64,000 nucleotides of DNA from an uncultured Gluconobacter sp. (GCA_937880175.1 CALFLO010000077.1:62001-126000), one strand, 5' to 3'. Positions 54,236-62,862 are shown, numbered from the stretch's first letter. Numbers and translations: made by a program. Notes: generated by a model from the letters alone, not told the origin.

Positions 54236-54250
54236 CAATATGCTATATTG
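54236..54250. promoter_or_regulatory. Second operator-like dyad before the tetR gene
   Basis: CAATAT and ATATTG separated by GCT. It includes ATATGCTATAT, identical to half of the palindrome 108 bases away near the receptor gene. Two related sites flanking the divergent promoters fit repression of both genes by the TetR protein. Confidence 0.6.
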
Positions 54251-54272
54251 ATGAGCTTATGGATTATCTCGG

Positions 54273-54311
54273 GGAGGAAATGTCCGGGCATACCTCCCGG
54301 GCATTTCCTCC
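54273..54311 (+). promoter_or_regulatory. Long leader hairpin before the tetR gene
   Basis: Bases 54273-54288 pair with 54296-54311 over 16 positions with one G-U pair and a seven-base loop. No T run follows, so it is not an ordinary terminator. It ends just before the GGGGGGAG ribosome site of the TetR gene. Confidence 0.55.
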
Positions 54312-54319
54312 TGGGGGGA

Positions 54320-54338
54320 GTGTCTGTATGAAAGACAC
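54320..54338 (+). promoter_or_regulatory. Hairpin enclosing the tetR start codon
   Basis: GTGTCT (54320-54325) pairs with AGACAC (54333-54338); the ATG at 54328 lies in the seven-base loop. Together with the hairpin just upstream it could tune translation of the regulator. Confidence 0.4.
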
Positions 54339-55026
54339 CCGTTCTGGACTGTTTCCCCGGCAGGAATTTCTCCTCAGGCCTATGACTGTTTCATCCTCCC
54401 CCGCTCCTGTGGTCGTCCGTCGTCGGACACAGGCTGATCGCAGTGCGGAAACGCGCGCCAAGGTCATTCAGGCAACCGTCATCCTGCTTCAGACGCAGGG
54501 CTATGCCGCAACCACCGTCCAGCGCATTGCCAAAATGGCGGGCGTCAGTCTGGGGGCATTGCAGCATCAGTTCCCGACCAAGGCGCAGGTCATGGCGATG
54601 GTGCTGCGCCATTATGCCGTCAAGCGCGCGCGGCTTTACCGCAGGGCGCTGAGCCTGAAGGGCAGCTCCGAAGACAGGGTGGATGCCATGCTGGATACGA
54701 TGTGGCGACTGGTGACGGACGGGCCGGAATTTCTGGCAACGGTGGAAATCGAGCTGGCGCGGCGCAGCGATCCGGATCTGGAAGCGGTGACCGCGCCGGT
54801 GCTGAAACGGATCGACCAGTTCATGACCCGCTGGCTTTCAGGCCGCCGGACGGCGCCACCGGACCCGCATTTCGTCGATCTGCGGCTGCTCAATTCCGCA
54901 CTCCTGCGCGGCCTCGCGGTCGAGCGCGCTCGTGGTGTGCCACTGGAGGATCTGGAGCGGTCCTTTGAAACATGGCGTCGCTTCTCACGGGCCGAACTGC
55001 TCAGAGTCGCGGATCGTCCGGCCTGA
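54328..55026 (+). CDS. TetR-family transcriptional regulator
   Basis: 232 residues from the ATG at 54328, which has GGGGGGAG seven bases before it; other in-frame starts are at 54259, 54280 and 54382. The DNA-binding part (about 30-85) reads RSAETRAKVIQATVILLQ, then GYAATTVQRIAKMAGVSLGALQHQF, with the ending FPTKAQVM typical of TetR. The ligand domain is unassigned. It is divergent from the 51920 receptor and precedes the M24-MFS genes on its own strand, so it is the natural regulator of the cluster. Confidence 0.85.
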   Translation: MKDTRSGLFPRQEFLLRPMTVSSSPAPVVVRRRTQADRSAETRAKVIQATVILLQTQGYAATTVQRIAKMAGVSLGALQHQFPTKAQVMAMVLRHYAVKRARLYRRALSLKGSSEDRVDAMLDTMWRLVTDGPEFLATVEIELARRSDPDLEAVTAPVLKRIDQFMTRWLSGRRTAPPDPHFVDLRLLNSALLRGLAVERARGVPLEDLERSFETWRRFSRAELLRVADRPA

Positions 55027-55092
55027 GAACTCCGCAGCACGCGGCGGGAAAAGCGACGGCTTCCGGATCATTGCAAATTTAGAATAATTTTC

Positions 55093-55121
55093 TTGACGCT
55101 TATAAAACAAGTAGGTTGTAT
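55093..55121 (+). promoter_or_regulatory. Sigma-70-like promoter of the M24-MFS genes
   Basis: TTGACG (55093-55098), a 17-base spacer and TTGTAT (55116-55121). Transcription would begin near 55128, giving a leader of about 70 bases before the M24 start. Confidence 0.5.
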
Positions 55122-55146
55122 TGCTTTTATATTGGATTCACGAATG

Positions 55147-55177
55147 GCCTTCCCCGTGAGGGAAAAGGCGTTTTTTT
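55147..55177 (+). terminator. Terminator-like hairpin in the leader of the M24 gene
   Basis: GCCTTCCCC (55147-55155) pairs imperfectly with GGGAAAAGGC (55160-55169), with two unpaired A, and is followed by G and seven T (55171-55177). It lies between the probable promoter and the start codon at 55198. It could be the terminator of the tetR transcript or an attenuator. Confidence 0.55.
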
Positions 55178-55197
55178 CAGCAAAGACAGGGTCCCAC

Positions 55198-56352
55198 ATG
55201 ACGATGCCGCCTCTGACTGCCGCACAGGTTTCCGCACCCGAGATCGCCGAACGTCATCGTAAGGTTCGCGAGAAAATGGAGAAGGCCGGTCTGTCGGCCT
55301 ATGTCTCCTTCGATCCGGACAATGTCTATTACCTGACGAATTTTGCGAATTTCGTGCATGAGCGGCCGTTCGTCCTCGTGCTTACGATGACCGAGACGTT
55401 CTTCGTCGTGCCGGTGCTCGAAGTGCCGCATGTGCTGCGCCACAAGGTCGGGGAGCTGAAGCTTCTGAGCTATGCGGAGTTCCCGGCCGTCGTAGGGTCG
55501 CGTTGGTCCGACCGCTTTGCCGATGCCCTGCCGAAGCAGGGAACGGTCGGGGTCGAGGGGGCCTGTCCGGCCTATCTGCAGGCGCAGATCCCCAACCCCG
55601 TGAAGCTTCTGAACATCATTGACGAGGTTCGGGAAATCAAATCGGCGCATGAGATTTCGCGTATCGCCTGGACGAGCGACGTGATGACGAAGGCGCTGGC
55701 TATGATGCTGGGCAAGGTGCAGCCGGGTGTGATGGTCGCGCAGGCCATTGGCGACGTGACGCCGTATTTCTATCATCGCTGCCTGACGGAATCCCCGCAG
55801 TATAACGTCATGTCGAGCCATGCGGCCGGTCTGATCCAGCCGCCGGCCTACACTGATGATCCGCATAACTTCTCCTGCCTGACCGCGACCTGTGAACCGG
55901 GCGGACCGTTCCTCGGGCTCATCGCGGGCAAAATTAACGGCTATGGCGCGGAAATCGAGCGCTCGTTCTTCCTCCAGACCATTCCCGAAGAGGCAAAGCG
56001 GCCGTTCGATACGATGATGGCCATGCGCTACAAGGCGTATGACATGCTCAAACCTGGCGCGATCGGCTCGGAAATCGACGCCGCCTGTCAGGCGATCGCC
56101 CATGCCGCCGGATATGAGACACCGCTGCACCGGACAGGACACAGCTTTGGCGTCACGAGTCACGAAGCGCCCTTCCTGGCTCTGGGCGAGGACAATGTCA
56201 TCCAGCCGGGCATGATCTTTAGCATCGAGCCGGGGATCTACATCAGGGGAACGGCAGGATACCGCCATTCCGACACGGTTCTGGTGACGGAGACCGGGTA
56301 TGAGATCCTCACGAAATATCCCGACAGAAAAGAAGATCTGATCGTCGGCTAA
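55198..56352 (+). CDS. M24-family creatinase/ectoine-hydrolase-like enzyme without metal ligands
   Basis: 384 residues from the ATG at 55198 (ACAGGG before it). The N-terminal creatinase-type domain (about 15-145) is followed by a pita-bread domain (about 150-375) with TGHSFGV (H315) and FSIEPGIY (E344). The two aspartates that bind metal in aminopeptidase P are missing: I-A-G stands where V-D-x-G is expected (A243), and GYGAEIER where GYxSDxTR is expected. The last Glu-Asp is S358-D359. From memory, creatinase uses R64, H232 and E262; with a constant offset of eight these fall on R56, H224 and E254 here. This supports a metal-free C-N hydrolase acting on a creatine- or ectoine-like compound. 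An MFS gene follows. Confidence 0.75.
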   Translation: MTMPPLTAAQVSAPEIAERHRKVREKMEKAGLSAYVSFDPDNVYYLTNFANFVHERPFVLVLTMTETFFVVPVLEVPHVLRHKVGELKLLSYAEFPAVVGSRWSDRFADALPKQGTVGVEGACPAYLQAQIPNPVKLLNIIDEVREIKSAHEISRIAWTSDVMTKALAMMLGKVQPGVMVAQAIGDVTPYFYHRCLTESPQYNVMSSHAAGLIQPPAYTDDPHNFSCLTATCEPGGPFLGLIAGKINGYGAEIERSFFLQTIPEEAKRPFDTMMAMRYKAYDMLKPGAIGSEIDAACQAIAHAAGYETPLHRTGHSFGVTSHEAPFLALGEDNVIQPGMIFSIEPGIYIRGTAGYRHSDTVLVTETGYEILTKYPDRKEDLIVG

Positions 56353-56439
56353 CGCCCGTTCAGAACACGGAAGTCCTTTTGCCAAGGGACTTCCAGACCC
56401 TGCTGTCCACTATCGCCATTCGTTCCGGGGTAGAAATAT

Positions 56440-57774
56440 ATGTCTGTTGCAGACCGACTGGAGCGTCTTCCGTTCTCCGGATTTCATTACCGGCTCCTGT
56501 TCCTCGGGGGCGCGGGATACTGTTTTGACGGGCTTGATGGCGCCATCCTCGCCTTCGTGATGCCCGCCCTGCAGCATCTTTGGGGACTATCGATGACCCA
56601 GCTTGGCTTGCTGGGGAGCGGGGCATTTTTCGGATATTTCATCGGCGCACTGTCCGCGGGTCTGGTGGCGGACCGGTGGGGGCGGCGCTCCGTAATGATG
56701 TGGGCGCTGGCCTGCTACTGCGTGGGGTCTCTCCTCTCGGCGCTGTGCGTGAGCTGGCACGGTTTTGTGCTCGCCCGCGTGCTGGCAGGGGTGGGGACGG
56801 GCGCTGAATCCGCGATTATCGCGCCCTATCTGTCGGAATTCGTGCCACGGCGGTATCGCGGAGCTTTCACCGGCGCGCTGGCGGGGTTCTTCTCGTTCGG
56901 CTTCGTGGGGGCGTCCCTGCTGGGTTATGCGCTGGTGCCAGGTTCGGAAAATGGCTGGCGCTGGGCCGTGGGTCTGACGGCGTGTCCGGTCGTCATGCTG
57001 CTGTGGTGGCGCCGGGCTTTGCCGGAATCCCCGCGCTGGCTGGTGGGTTCGGGTCAGGGCGAGGCCGCCCACAAGGTTCTTTGCGGTATCGAAAAGAGCA
57101 TGGGCGTTGCGTCTCCGGCTTATGAGGCTGAGCATATCCCGTCCGCACAGCTGCCGATGCGGGGGCAGTTCCTGCGGCTTCTGGGATCGGAACTGCGGCG
57201 TGTGACGGCCATGAGCTGGGTCCTGTGGCTGTCCGTCACGTTCAGCTATTACGCGTTTTTCTCCTGGCTGCCGACGCTTCTGATCGCACGTGGCTTCACC
57301 ATTACGCATAGTTTCGGGTTTTCGATCGCCATCTGTGTGGCACAGATCCCGGGCTATTTCAGCGCAGGGTTCTGCAACGAGTATTTCGGCCGCAAAGCGA
57401 CAGTCGTGACGTATCTCACTGCCGCCATGCTGAGTGCGGTGGCGATGGCGTTCGTGTCGACATCCGGTGGGATTCTGGCGGCGGGGATGTTGTTGTCCTT
57501 CTTCATGAACGGCACTTTCGCCGGGGTTTACGCCTACACGCCCGAAATTTTCCCCACTGCCCTGCGGGCGACGGGAATGGGGACCGCATCGGCCATCGGG
57601 CGCATCGGCGCGATTGCGGCACCGCTTCTGATCGGTGCGCTGTATCCGCGGGCGGGGTTCGCGGGGGTGTTTGGCATGACGGCGCTGATTCTGCTGACGG
57701 GCGCGCTGTGCATCCTCCTTCTGGGGCCATCAACCGTGAACCGGTCTCTCGAAGAGATCGAGGACGCGTACTGA
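56440..57774 (+). CDS. MFS transporter
   Basis: 444 residues with twelve predicted membrane segments. The loop 2-3 motif GLVADRWGRRSVMM, the PESPRWLVGSG motif after helix 6 and the repeat GYFSAGFCNEYFGRKA after helix 8 are typical of the sugar-porter/aromatic-acid:proton symporter branch of the MFS. It probably imports the substrate of the M24 enzyme encoded 87 bases upstream. The spacing allows its own ribosome site but no obvious terminator lies between, so one transcript is likely. Confidence 0.87.
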   Translation: MSVADRLERLPFSGFHYRLLFLGGAGYCFDGLDGAILAFVMPALQHLWGLSMTQLGLLGSGAFFGYFIGALSAGLVADRWGRRSVMMWALACYCVGSLLSALCVSWHGFVLARVLAGVGTGAESAIIAPYLSEFVPRRYRGAFTGALAGFFSFGFVGASLLGYALVPGSENGWRWAVGLTACPVVMLLWWRRALPESPRWLVGSGQGEAAHKVLCGIEKSMGVASPAYEAEHIPSAQLPMRGQFLRLLGSELRRVTAMSWVLWLSVTFSYYAFFSWLPTLLIARGFTITHSFGFSIAICVAQIPGYFSAGFCNEYFGRKATVVTYLTAAMLSAVAMAFVSTSGGILAAGMLLSFFMNGTFAGVYAYTPEIFPTALRATGMGTASAIGRIGAIAAPLLIGALYPRAGFAGVFGMTALILLTGALCILLLGPSTVNRSLEEIEDAY

Positions 57775-57826
57775 GTTTTTGCCGGATATCCGGGGCTGCG
57801 AAGCCCGGTTCCGGTCGTGAAATCCG

Positions 57827-57843
57827 TCATGCGCTCTGCATGA
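57827..57843. repeat. Dyad before the 57889 receptor gene
   Basis: TCATGC (57827-57832) and GCATGA (57838-57843) separated by five bases, 45 bases before the receptor ATG. It shares the GCAT/ATGC core with the palindromes near 54123, but the flanks differ. Confidence 0.35.
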
Positions 57844-57888
57844 GTGTCACATCTTCTGAAAACCGGAGTGGTTCCGGGGAGACCTGAA

Positions 57889-60213
57889 ATGTTCCGATTT
57901 AACAATATCTTCCTGTGCACGAGCGCGCTGTTTCTGACGCTGCCTGCCGTTGCGGCCACGACATCCGGAAAAACCACGCATGGTGCAAAAAGCCGCGCGG
58001 TAACGTCCCATGCGTCTGCTGCCGCGCCGTCTGTGGTGCGGGTGCGGCATGCCGCACCGTCTTCGGATCCTGAGTCGATCAAGGTTTATCGCAGGAAAAA
58101 CGCGCTTGGCCCGATGGCGACGCAGCGTCAGGGCATCTCGGTGACGCATATCGATGCCACCGAACTGGCGCGGCATCAGGTCACGGATGTGAAGGGGCTG
58201 ATGAATCTCGCCCCCAACCTGACGGTCCAACCGCAGGGTTCGAGTTCAGCGGTGAACTTCACGCTGCGCGGGGTGGGTCTGAACGATTTTACGGCGAACA
58301 ACACGCCATCGGTCATGACCTATGTGGATGGCGTGGCGCTGCCGATCGGATACATGGCGGGCGCGGCGATGTTCGACATGGCCGGTGTTGATGTGAACAC
58401 CGGACCTTCGGGCTACACGCATGGCCAGACGGTGACGGCTGGCGAGATCAACATCAAGACGGCTGACCCGACAAAAGCATTCCATTACGGAGCGTCGGAA
58501 GACATCGCGTCCTATGACCGCAGCATCACCAACCTGTATGTATCCGGTCCACTGTCGTCCAATGTGCAGTACCGGATTGCGGGTTTCACGCAGCAGGGCG
58601 GTGGCTTTCAGAAGAACATCAATACCGGGCAGTCGCTGGGCAACGCCAACAAGGGCGGCTTGCGGGCGAAACTGGCCTGGCAGCCCGATGACAAGACCAA
58701 TATCGTCTTCAGCGGCAACTGGATGCAGGACAATTCCCAGGCGATGGGGGCCTTCAACGTCCAGGATCTGGCACGCAATACGCCTGCCTATCAGAACAAC
58801 CGCAATACGGGCTGGGGCTTTACGCCGGAATTCCTGAAGCTCACGGGCAATTCCGCTGGCATGAAGCCATCCTACAACAACACGTTCTGGGGGGCGGGCG
58901 TCAACTTCACGCGCAATCTCGGTTTTGCCGATCTGAGCACCATCAGCGCGTTCCAGCAGATGTATGTGCACAATCTGATGGATCTGGATGGCACGCGCTA
59001 TGCGATCTATGACGATGACGTCAACACGAACGCAAACCTGTTCTCGCAGGAAGTAAAACTGGCCTCGCGCAATCCGCATGACCGGCTGCAATGGAATGTC
59101 GGCATGTATTATGACCGTACGCAGATGCACTCGGTCATTTTCAACGATTATACCGGTTCGGGATCGCGGCCCTATATCCAGCGGACGAGCTATAATCAGG
59201 ACCAGCAGGCGTTCAGCCAGTACGGCCATCTGCGCCTGACGGTGACGAAGCGGCTGCATCTGCTGGCGGGCATCACCCATGAGTCTGATGACCGCGATCT
59301 CTACAACATGCAGACGCTGCGTTATAATACCGCCATCTATCCCACGCCGTACAACAACCATTACGGCCGTCGCGGCGCGCTGACGAACCAGTTTTCCGGA
59401 ATGGGCGGAATCGAATACCAGGCGCTGGATGACCTGATGTTCTATGGCTCCATCCGCAAGGGCTTCAAGCCGGGCGGCTTTACGGCGAACAATACGGTCG
59501 TGGCGTCCCAGCTTACGCCGACCAAGCCTGAATCCCTTCTGGCCTATGAGGTCGGTTTCAAGTCCGATTACTGGAACCACAAGCTGCGCCTGAACGGCGA
59601 TGCGTTCTGGTACGACTATCACGGCCAGCAGGTGGCCGGTCTGGCGGTCGTGCCGAATTATGGTGTGGTGGGCCAGTACGTGAACATTCCCAAGAGCCGG
59701 ATCTGGGGCGTGGAACTGGGGATCGATGCCAACCCCATTCCCGGCCTGCTGCTGCACCAGCACTTCGGTTACGAGCGCGGAAATTACGAGGATTACAGCG
59801 CGATCGACACCACGGCCGTGGCTGCGACCTACATCAAGACCGGCAAGCTGATGGCGCTGTACCGCAGCTATAATGGCGTCGATATGGGGATTCCGAAGCT
59901 CACGCTGGAAGGCTCGGCATCGTATAAGGCGAAGCTGGGGACGCAGTGGTCGCTCACGCCGTATCTCGACTACAGCTATCGCGGCTCACAGGTCGATGTT
60001 CCGGGGAACAACCTGTATCGGATGCCGGCCTATTTCCTGATGGATGTGGGTCTGACCTTCGCACCGAAAAGCGGAAAATGGTCGGTCTCGGCCTATGCCA
60101 ACAACGTCCTTGACCGGCGTTATGACGTGACGCGCCAGACGGGCCTGAACGGGATCTTCGGTATTCCGGGAACGCCGCGGATGGTGGGTGGACGGTTCCG
60201 GGTGGATCTGTAA
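57889..60213 (+). CDS. TonB-dependent outer-membrane receptor (family A)
   Basis: 774 residues from the ATG at 57889 (GGGGAG before it); starting here gives a clean signal peptide MFRFNNIFLCTSALFL ending VAA. The plug has NLAPNLTVQ, NFTLRGVGLNDFTANN and PSVMTYVDGV; the barrel has TADPTKAFHYGASEDIASY and ends GGRFRVDL. It is a paralogue of the receptor at 31002. No STN domain. It is the last gene of the M24-MFS group on this strand, 114 bases after the MFS gene, and would carry the substrate across the outer membrane. Confidence 0.9.
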   Translation: MFRFNNIFLCTSALFLTLPAVAATTSGKTTHGAKSRAVTSHASAAAPSVVRVRHAAPSSDPESIKVYRRKNALGPMATQRQGISVTHIDATELARHQVTDVKGLMNLAPNLTVQPQGSSSAVNFTLRGVGLNDFTANNTPSVMTYVDGVALPIGYMAGAAMFDMAGVDVNTGPSGYTHGQTVTAGEINIKTADPTKAFHYGASEDIASYDRSITNLYVSGPLSSNVQYRIAGFTQQGGGFQKNINTGQSLGNANKGGLRAKLAWQPDDKTNIVFSGNWMQDNSQAMGAFNVQDLARNTPAYQNNRNTGWGFTPEFLKLTGNSAGMKPSYNNTFWGAGVNFTRNLGFADLSTISAFQQMYVHNLMDLDGTRYAIYDDDVNTNANLFSQEVKLASRNPHDRLQWNVGMYYDRTQMHSVIFNDYTGSGSRPYIQRTSYNQDQQAFSQYGHLRLTVTKRLHLLAGITHESDDRDLYNMQTLRYNTAIYPTPYNNHYGRRGALTNQFSGMGGIEYQALDDLMFYGSIRKGFKPGGFTANNTVVASQLTPTKPESLLAYEVGFKSDYWNHKLRLNGDAFWYDYHGQQVAGLAVVPNYGVVGQYVNIPKSRIWGVELGIDANPIPGLLLHQHFGYERGNYEDYSAIDTTAVAATYIKTGKLMALYRSYNGVDMGIPKLTLEGSASYKAKLGTQWSLTPYLDYSYRGSQVDVPGNNLYRMPAYFLMDVGLTFAPKSGKWSVSAYANNVLDRRYDVTRQTGLNGIFGIPGTPRMVGGRFRVDL

Positions 60214-60236
60214 CCCCCACTTCCGCCATATGCGAG

Positions 60237-60284
60237 GCTGTTCCTCTTCCCGTCCGCTGAAACGGGAAGAGGAACAGCAGTTTT
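60237..60284. terminator. Strong hairpin terminator between convergent genes
   Basis: A 16-base-pair perfect stem: bases 60237-60252 pair with 60263-60278 around a ten-base loop, followed two bases later by TTTT on the plus strand. It ends the receptor gene and probably the PPK2 gene on the other strand. Confidence 0.8.
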
Positions 60285-61201
60285 CAGTAGCGTTCGGGAA
60301 CGAGCATTGTCTCGGGCGTAGGTTCGCGCTCGTAATCGGGATGGAACACCCGCTCCGGCAGGACGACTTCCGTGCGGCTGACGGGTTCGTAAGGTACGAG
60401 CGAGAGGAAATGCGCGATGCAGTTCAGGCGCGCGCGCTTCTTGTCCACGGCCGGAACGACCCACCAGGGGGCTTCGGGGATGCTGGAACGCTCCAGCATG
60501 ACTTCCTTGGCCAGTGTGTAATTTTCCCAGCGGCGACGGCTTTCCAGATCCATCGGGCTGAGCTTCCACTGCTTCAGCGGGTCTTCCATACGGGCGCGGA
60601 AGCGGGATTCCTGCTCTTCATCCGTAATCGAGAACCAGAACTTGATGACCCGGATCCCGCTGCGGACCAGCATCCGCTCGAATTCCGGCACGGAGCGGAA
60701 AAACTCCTCGTATTCCTCATCGGTGCAGAAGCCCATGACGCGCTCGACGCCCGCACGATTGTACCAGCTCCGGTCAAACAGGACGATTTCGCCCGCGGCA
60801 GGAAGATGGGCTGCATAGCGCTGGAAATACCACTGCGTGCGCTCGCGGTCATTCGGGGCCGGGAGGGCGGCAACACGGCAGATGCGCGGGTTCAGGCGCT
60901 GGGTGATGCGCTTGATGGCGCCGCCCTTGCCAGCAGCGTCACGCCCTTCAAAAAGCACGACAATCCGTTCGCCTGTCGCCTTGACCCAGTCCTGCAGCTT
61001 GATGAGCTCGCCCTGAAGGCGGATCAGTTCGCGGAAATAGGTGCGACGGAATGCGCGGTCCGCAGGATCGAGGCCTTCCCCTTCGTTTTCTTCCAGGGAG
61101 AGTTCGAATTCTTCATCCAGGTCATCGATGATTTCGTAGCGCATGCGCTCGCGTGCCTGTTCGTCTGGTGAGAGGGCACCGAAACCGTTGTCCTGCGTCA
61201 T
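60284..61201 (-). CDS. ppk2: PPK2-family polyphosphate kinase
   Basis: 305 residues. The Walker A motif is GRDAAGKGG (residues 86-94), followed by LNPRICRVAALPAPNDRER, the Walker B/lid region VLFDRSWYNRAGVERVMGF and RRWENYTLAKEVML. All are hallmarks of one-domain class-I PPK2 enzymes, which use polyphosphate to phosphorylate nucleoside mono- or diphosphates. The acidic N-terminal 45 residues are an extension. It is a single gene with its own terminator. Confidence 0.93.
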   Translation of the reverse strand: MTQDNGFGALSPDEQARERMRYEIIDDLDEEFELSLEENEGEGLDPADRAFRRTYFRELIRLQGELIKLQDWVKATGERIVVLFEGRDAAGKGGAIKRITQRLNPRICRVAALPAPNDRERTQWYFQRYAAHLPAAGEIVLFDRSWYNRAGVERVMGFCTDEEYEEFFRSVPEFERMLVRSGIRVIKFWFSITDEEQESRFRARMEDPLKQWKLSPMDLESRRRWENYTLAKEVMLERSSIPEAPWWVVPAVDKKRARLNCIAHFLSLVPYEPVSRTEVVLPERVFHPDYEREPTPETMLVPERY

Positions 61202-61303
61202 GGGTTGCTTCCTTTGTCATCGGCATCTCAGGCCGTGAACAGAACCTTACCGGGCACAGGGGAGGCGAAGTTTGAAAGTTAATTGAAATCATCATGCAGG
61301 TTT

Positions 61304-62758
61304 TCAGAATGTCGTGGTCATGTTCAGCCCCACAACAGCGCCGCGGGAGGCCGACGCCGCGCCTTTTTCCGGCTCCTGTCCGCCCAGATTCCAGAAATAT
61401 TGAAAGTCCGGCTGAAGCGTGATGTAATCGCGGACCGGCACCTGCCACGTCAGCTCGACATGATTTTCCGGTACCAGAAGTCTCGCCGAACTGTCGGACA
61501 GGCGGATGACGTCCCGCGCGTTCTGCTTTGCGCGATGGCTGTAAAAGCCGGTGCCCCAGCCAATCCCGATCACGTCATTGGGGCGGGAGGGGACGAAGCC
61601 CTGAAAGGTCAGACCGGCCTCCACTTCCGTCGTAAAGCGGTTGCGGGTGCCGCTGGCGATGGTAGCGCGGACGAAGGTGTTGATCGCCTTGACGGGTTCG
61701 CTCACCGTGCGCCACAGGGCCTGATCCAGCACGACATATCCGAGCCAGGTCCCGGAATGATAGCGCGGCACTCCCGTGCTGTCCGGACTGCCCAGCAGGC
61801 CGCCCTGACTGTCATAGCGCGGGTCCGGGAAACGCCCGGTATCGTACAGGCCGCCGATTTTCCACGTCCCCGGCAGGGCAGGCGCATCCTTGCCTGAAAG
61901 GCTTTGGGCTGCATCGACCCAGAGCTGCGCCTCGCCCATGAAAAGGGTTCCGCCACTGGTGGAAAAGGTGGTGCCTGACGGGTCGATCCGGGTCGGGCTG
62001 AGGGTGCTGTAGAACGGGCCCTTTGTCGGGTTGTCGTCGGTGATGGCCAGCATGAGCACGAGCGGATAGGCTGGAGACCACTTGATCCGTGTTCCCACGG
62101 CGGAAAACGGCCATGACGGGCCGCCTGAATAGAGATTGCTGGATGTCGAGAGCGGCCAGCCAAAGCTGGCATTCAGGAACAGGGACGCGTTCTGGCTGAC
62201 GAGGAACTCGGTATCCAGATCGATCGTGCCGACGCGGATATCCAGCCGGTTTCCGAAAAACCCCTGCCCGTACCAGAGCTCGAACAGACGGGTCGTGCGT
62301 CCGGCGTCGTAACCACTGACGGGGTTCAGGGACCCAAGACGCTCCCCGGCCAGCGAACGTCCGCGGACCTGAATGGCGCTGATATTGAGCAGCCCGTCAT
62401 GCCAGCCAAAAGCGCGCCGGGTTTCCAGCAGGAGCGTCGCGGCCGTCATGCCGTCATAGGTCGGGCCGGGATGCATACCGCCCGAGGTCAGGCCCCAGAT
62501 TTCCTCGACGTCCTGAAGATTGAACCTGACACCCTTGCGGGCCAGCCAGAAGCGTGCGCCACCCACATCGCCGAGAAGTTCGGTGCCGGTGTCCTCGGGG
62601 GGCAGGACAAATCCGGGCGCGGGCGAGGGCAGCGGCACGCCTGAGGGCAGGACATCCGTGACCAGCGGCGCCGTGGCGGCGTGTGCTGTCCCGATCAGGA
62701 CCCCCAGAACACTGCACAGACCGGCCAGACGCCAACGATCCGGAACGCGGTCTGACAA
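61304..62758 (-). CDS. OprB-family carbohydrate porin
   Basis: 484 residues: signal peptide (to about residue 27), a short proline-rich segment, then the barrel. Family marks are LLGDVGGARFWLARKGVRFNL near the start, WYGQGFFGNRLDIRVGTID, and a final strand ending in phenylalanine (NMTTTF). Repeated aromatic/glycine strand patterns (NRFTTEVEAGLTFQGF, HVELTWQVPV) are typical of OprB, which lets glucose and other sugars through the outer membrane; this fits periplasmic sugar oxidation in acetic acid bacteria. Confidence 0.9.
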   Translation of the reverse strand: MSDRVPDRWRLAGLCSVLGVLIGTAHAATAPLVTDVLPSGVPLPSPAPGFVLPPEDTGTELLGDVGGARFWLARKGVRFNLQDVEEIWGLTSGGMHPGPTYDGMTAATLLLETRRAFGWHDGLLNISAIQVRGRSLAGERLGSLNPVSGYDAGRTTRLFELWYGQGFFGNRLDIRVGTIDLDTEFLVSQNASLFLNASFGWPLSTSSNLYSGGPSWPFSAVGTRIKWSPAYPLVLMLAITDDNPTKGPFYSTLSPTRIDPSGTTFSTSGGTLFMGEAQLWVDAAQSLSGKDAPALPGTWKIGGLYDTGRFPDPRYDSQGGLLGSPDSTGVPRYHSGTWLGYVVLDQALWRTVSEPVKAINTFVRATIASGTRNRFTTEVEAGLTFQGFVPSRPNDVIGIGWGTGFYSHRAKQNARDVIRLSDSSARLLVPENHVELTWQVPVRDYITLQPDFQYFWNLGGQEPEKGAASASRGAVVGLNMTTTF

Positions 62759-62862
62759 GACGGGTCCCCTTTACCCAAGGTGCTGGAATGTCACGATCAT
62801 TCACCGCAAGGGGAGAGGGATGGGAAGTGAAGTTATTATGACGCCCGTTCAGGATCAGGCGC

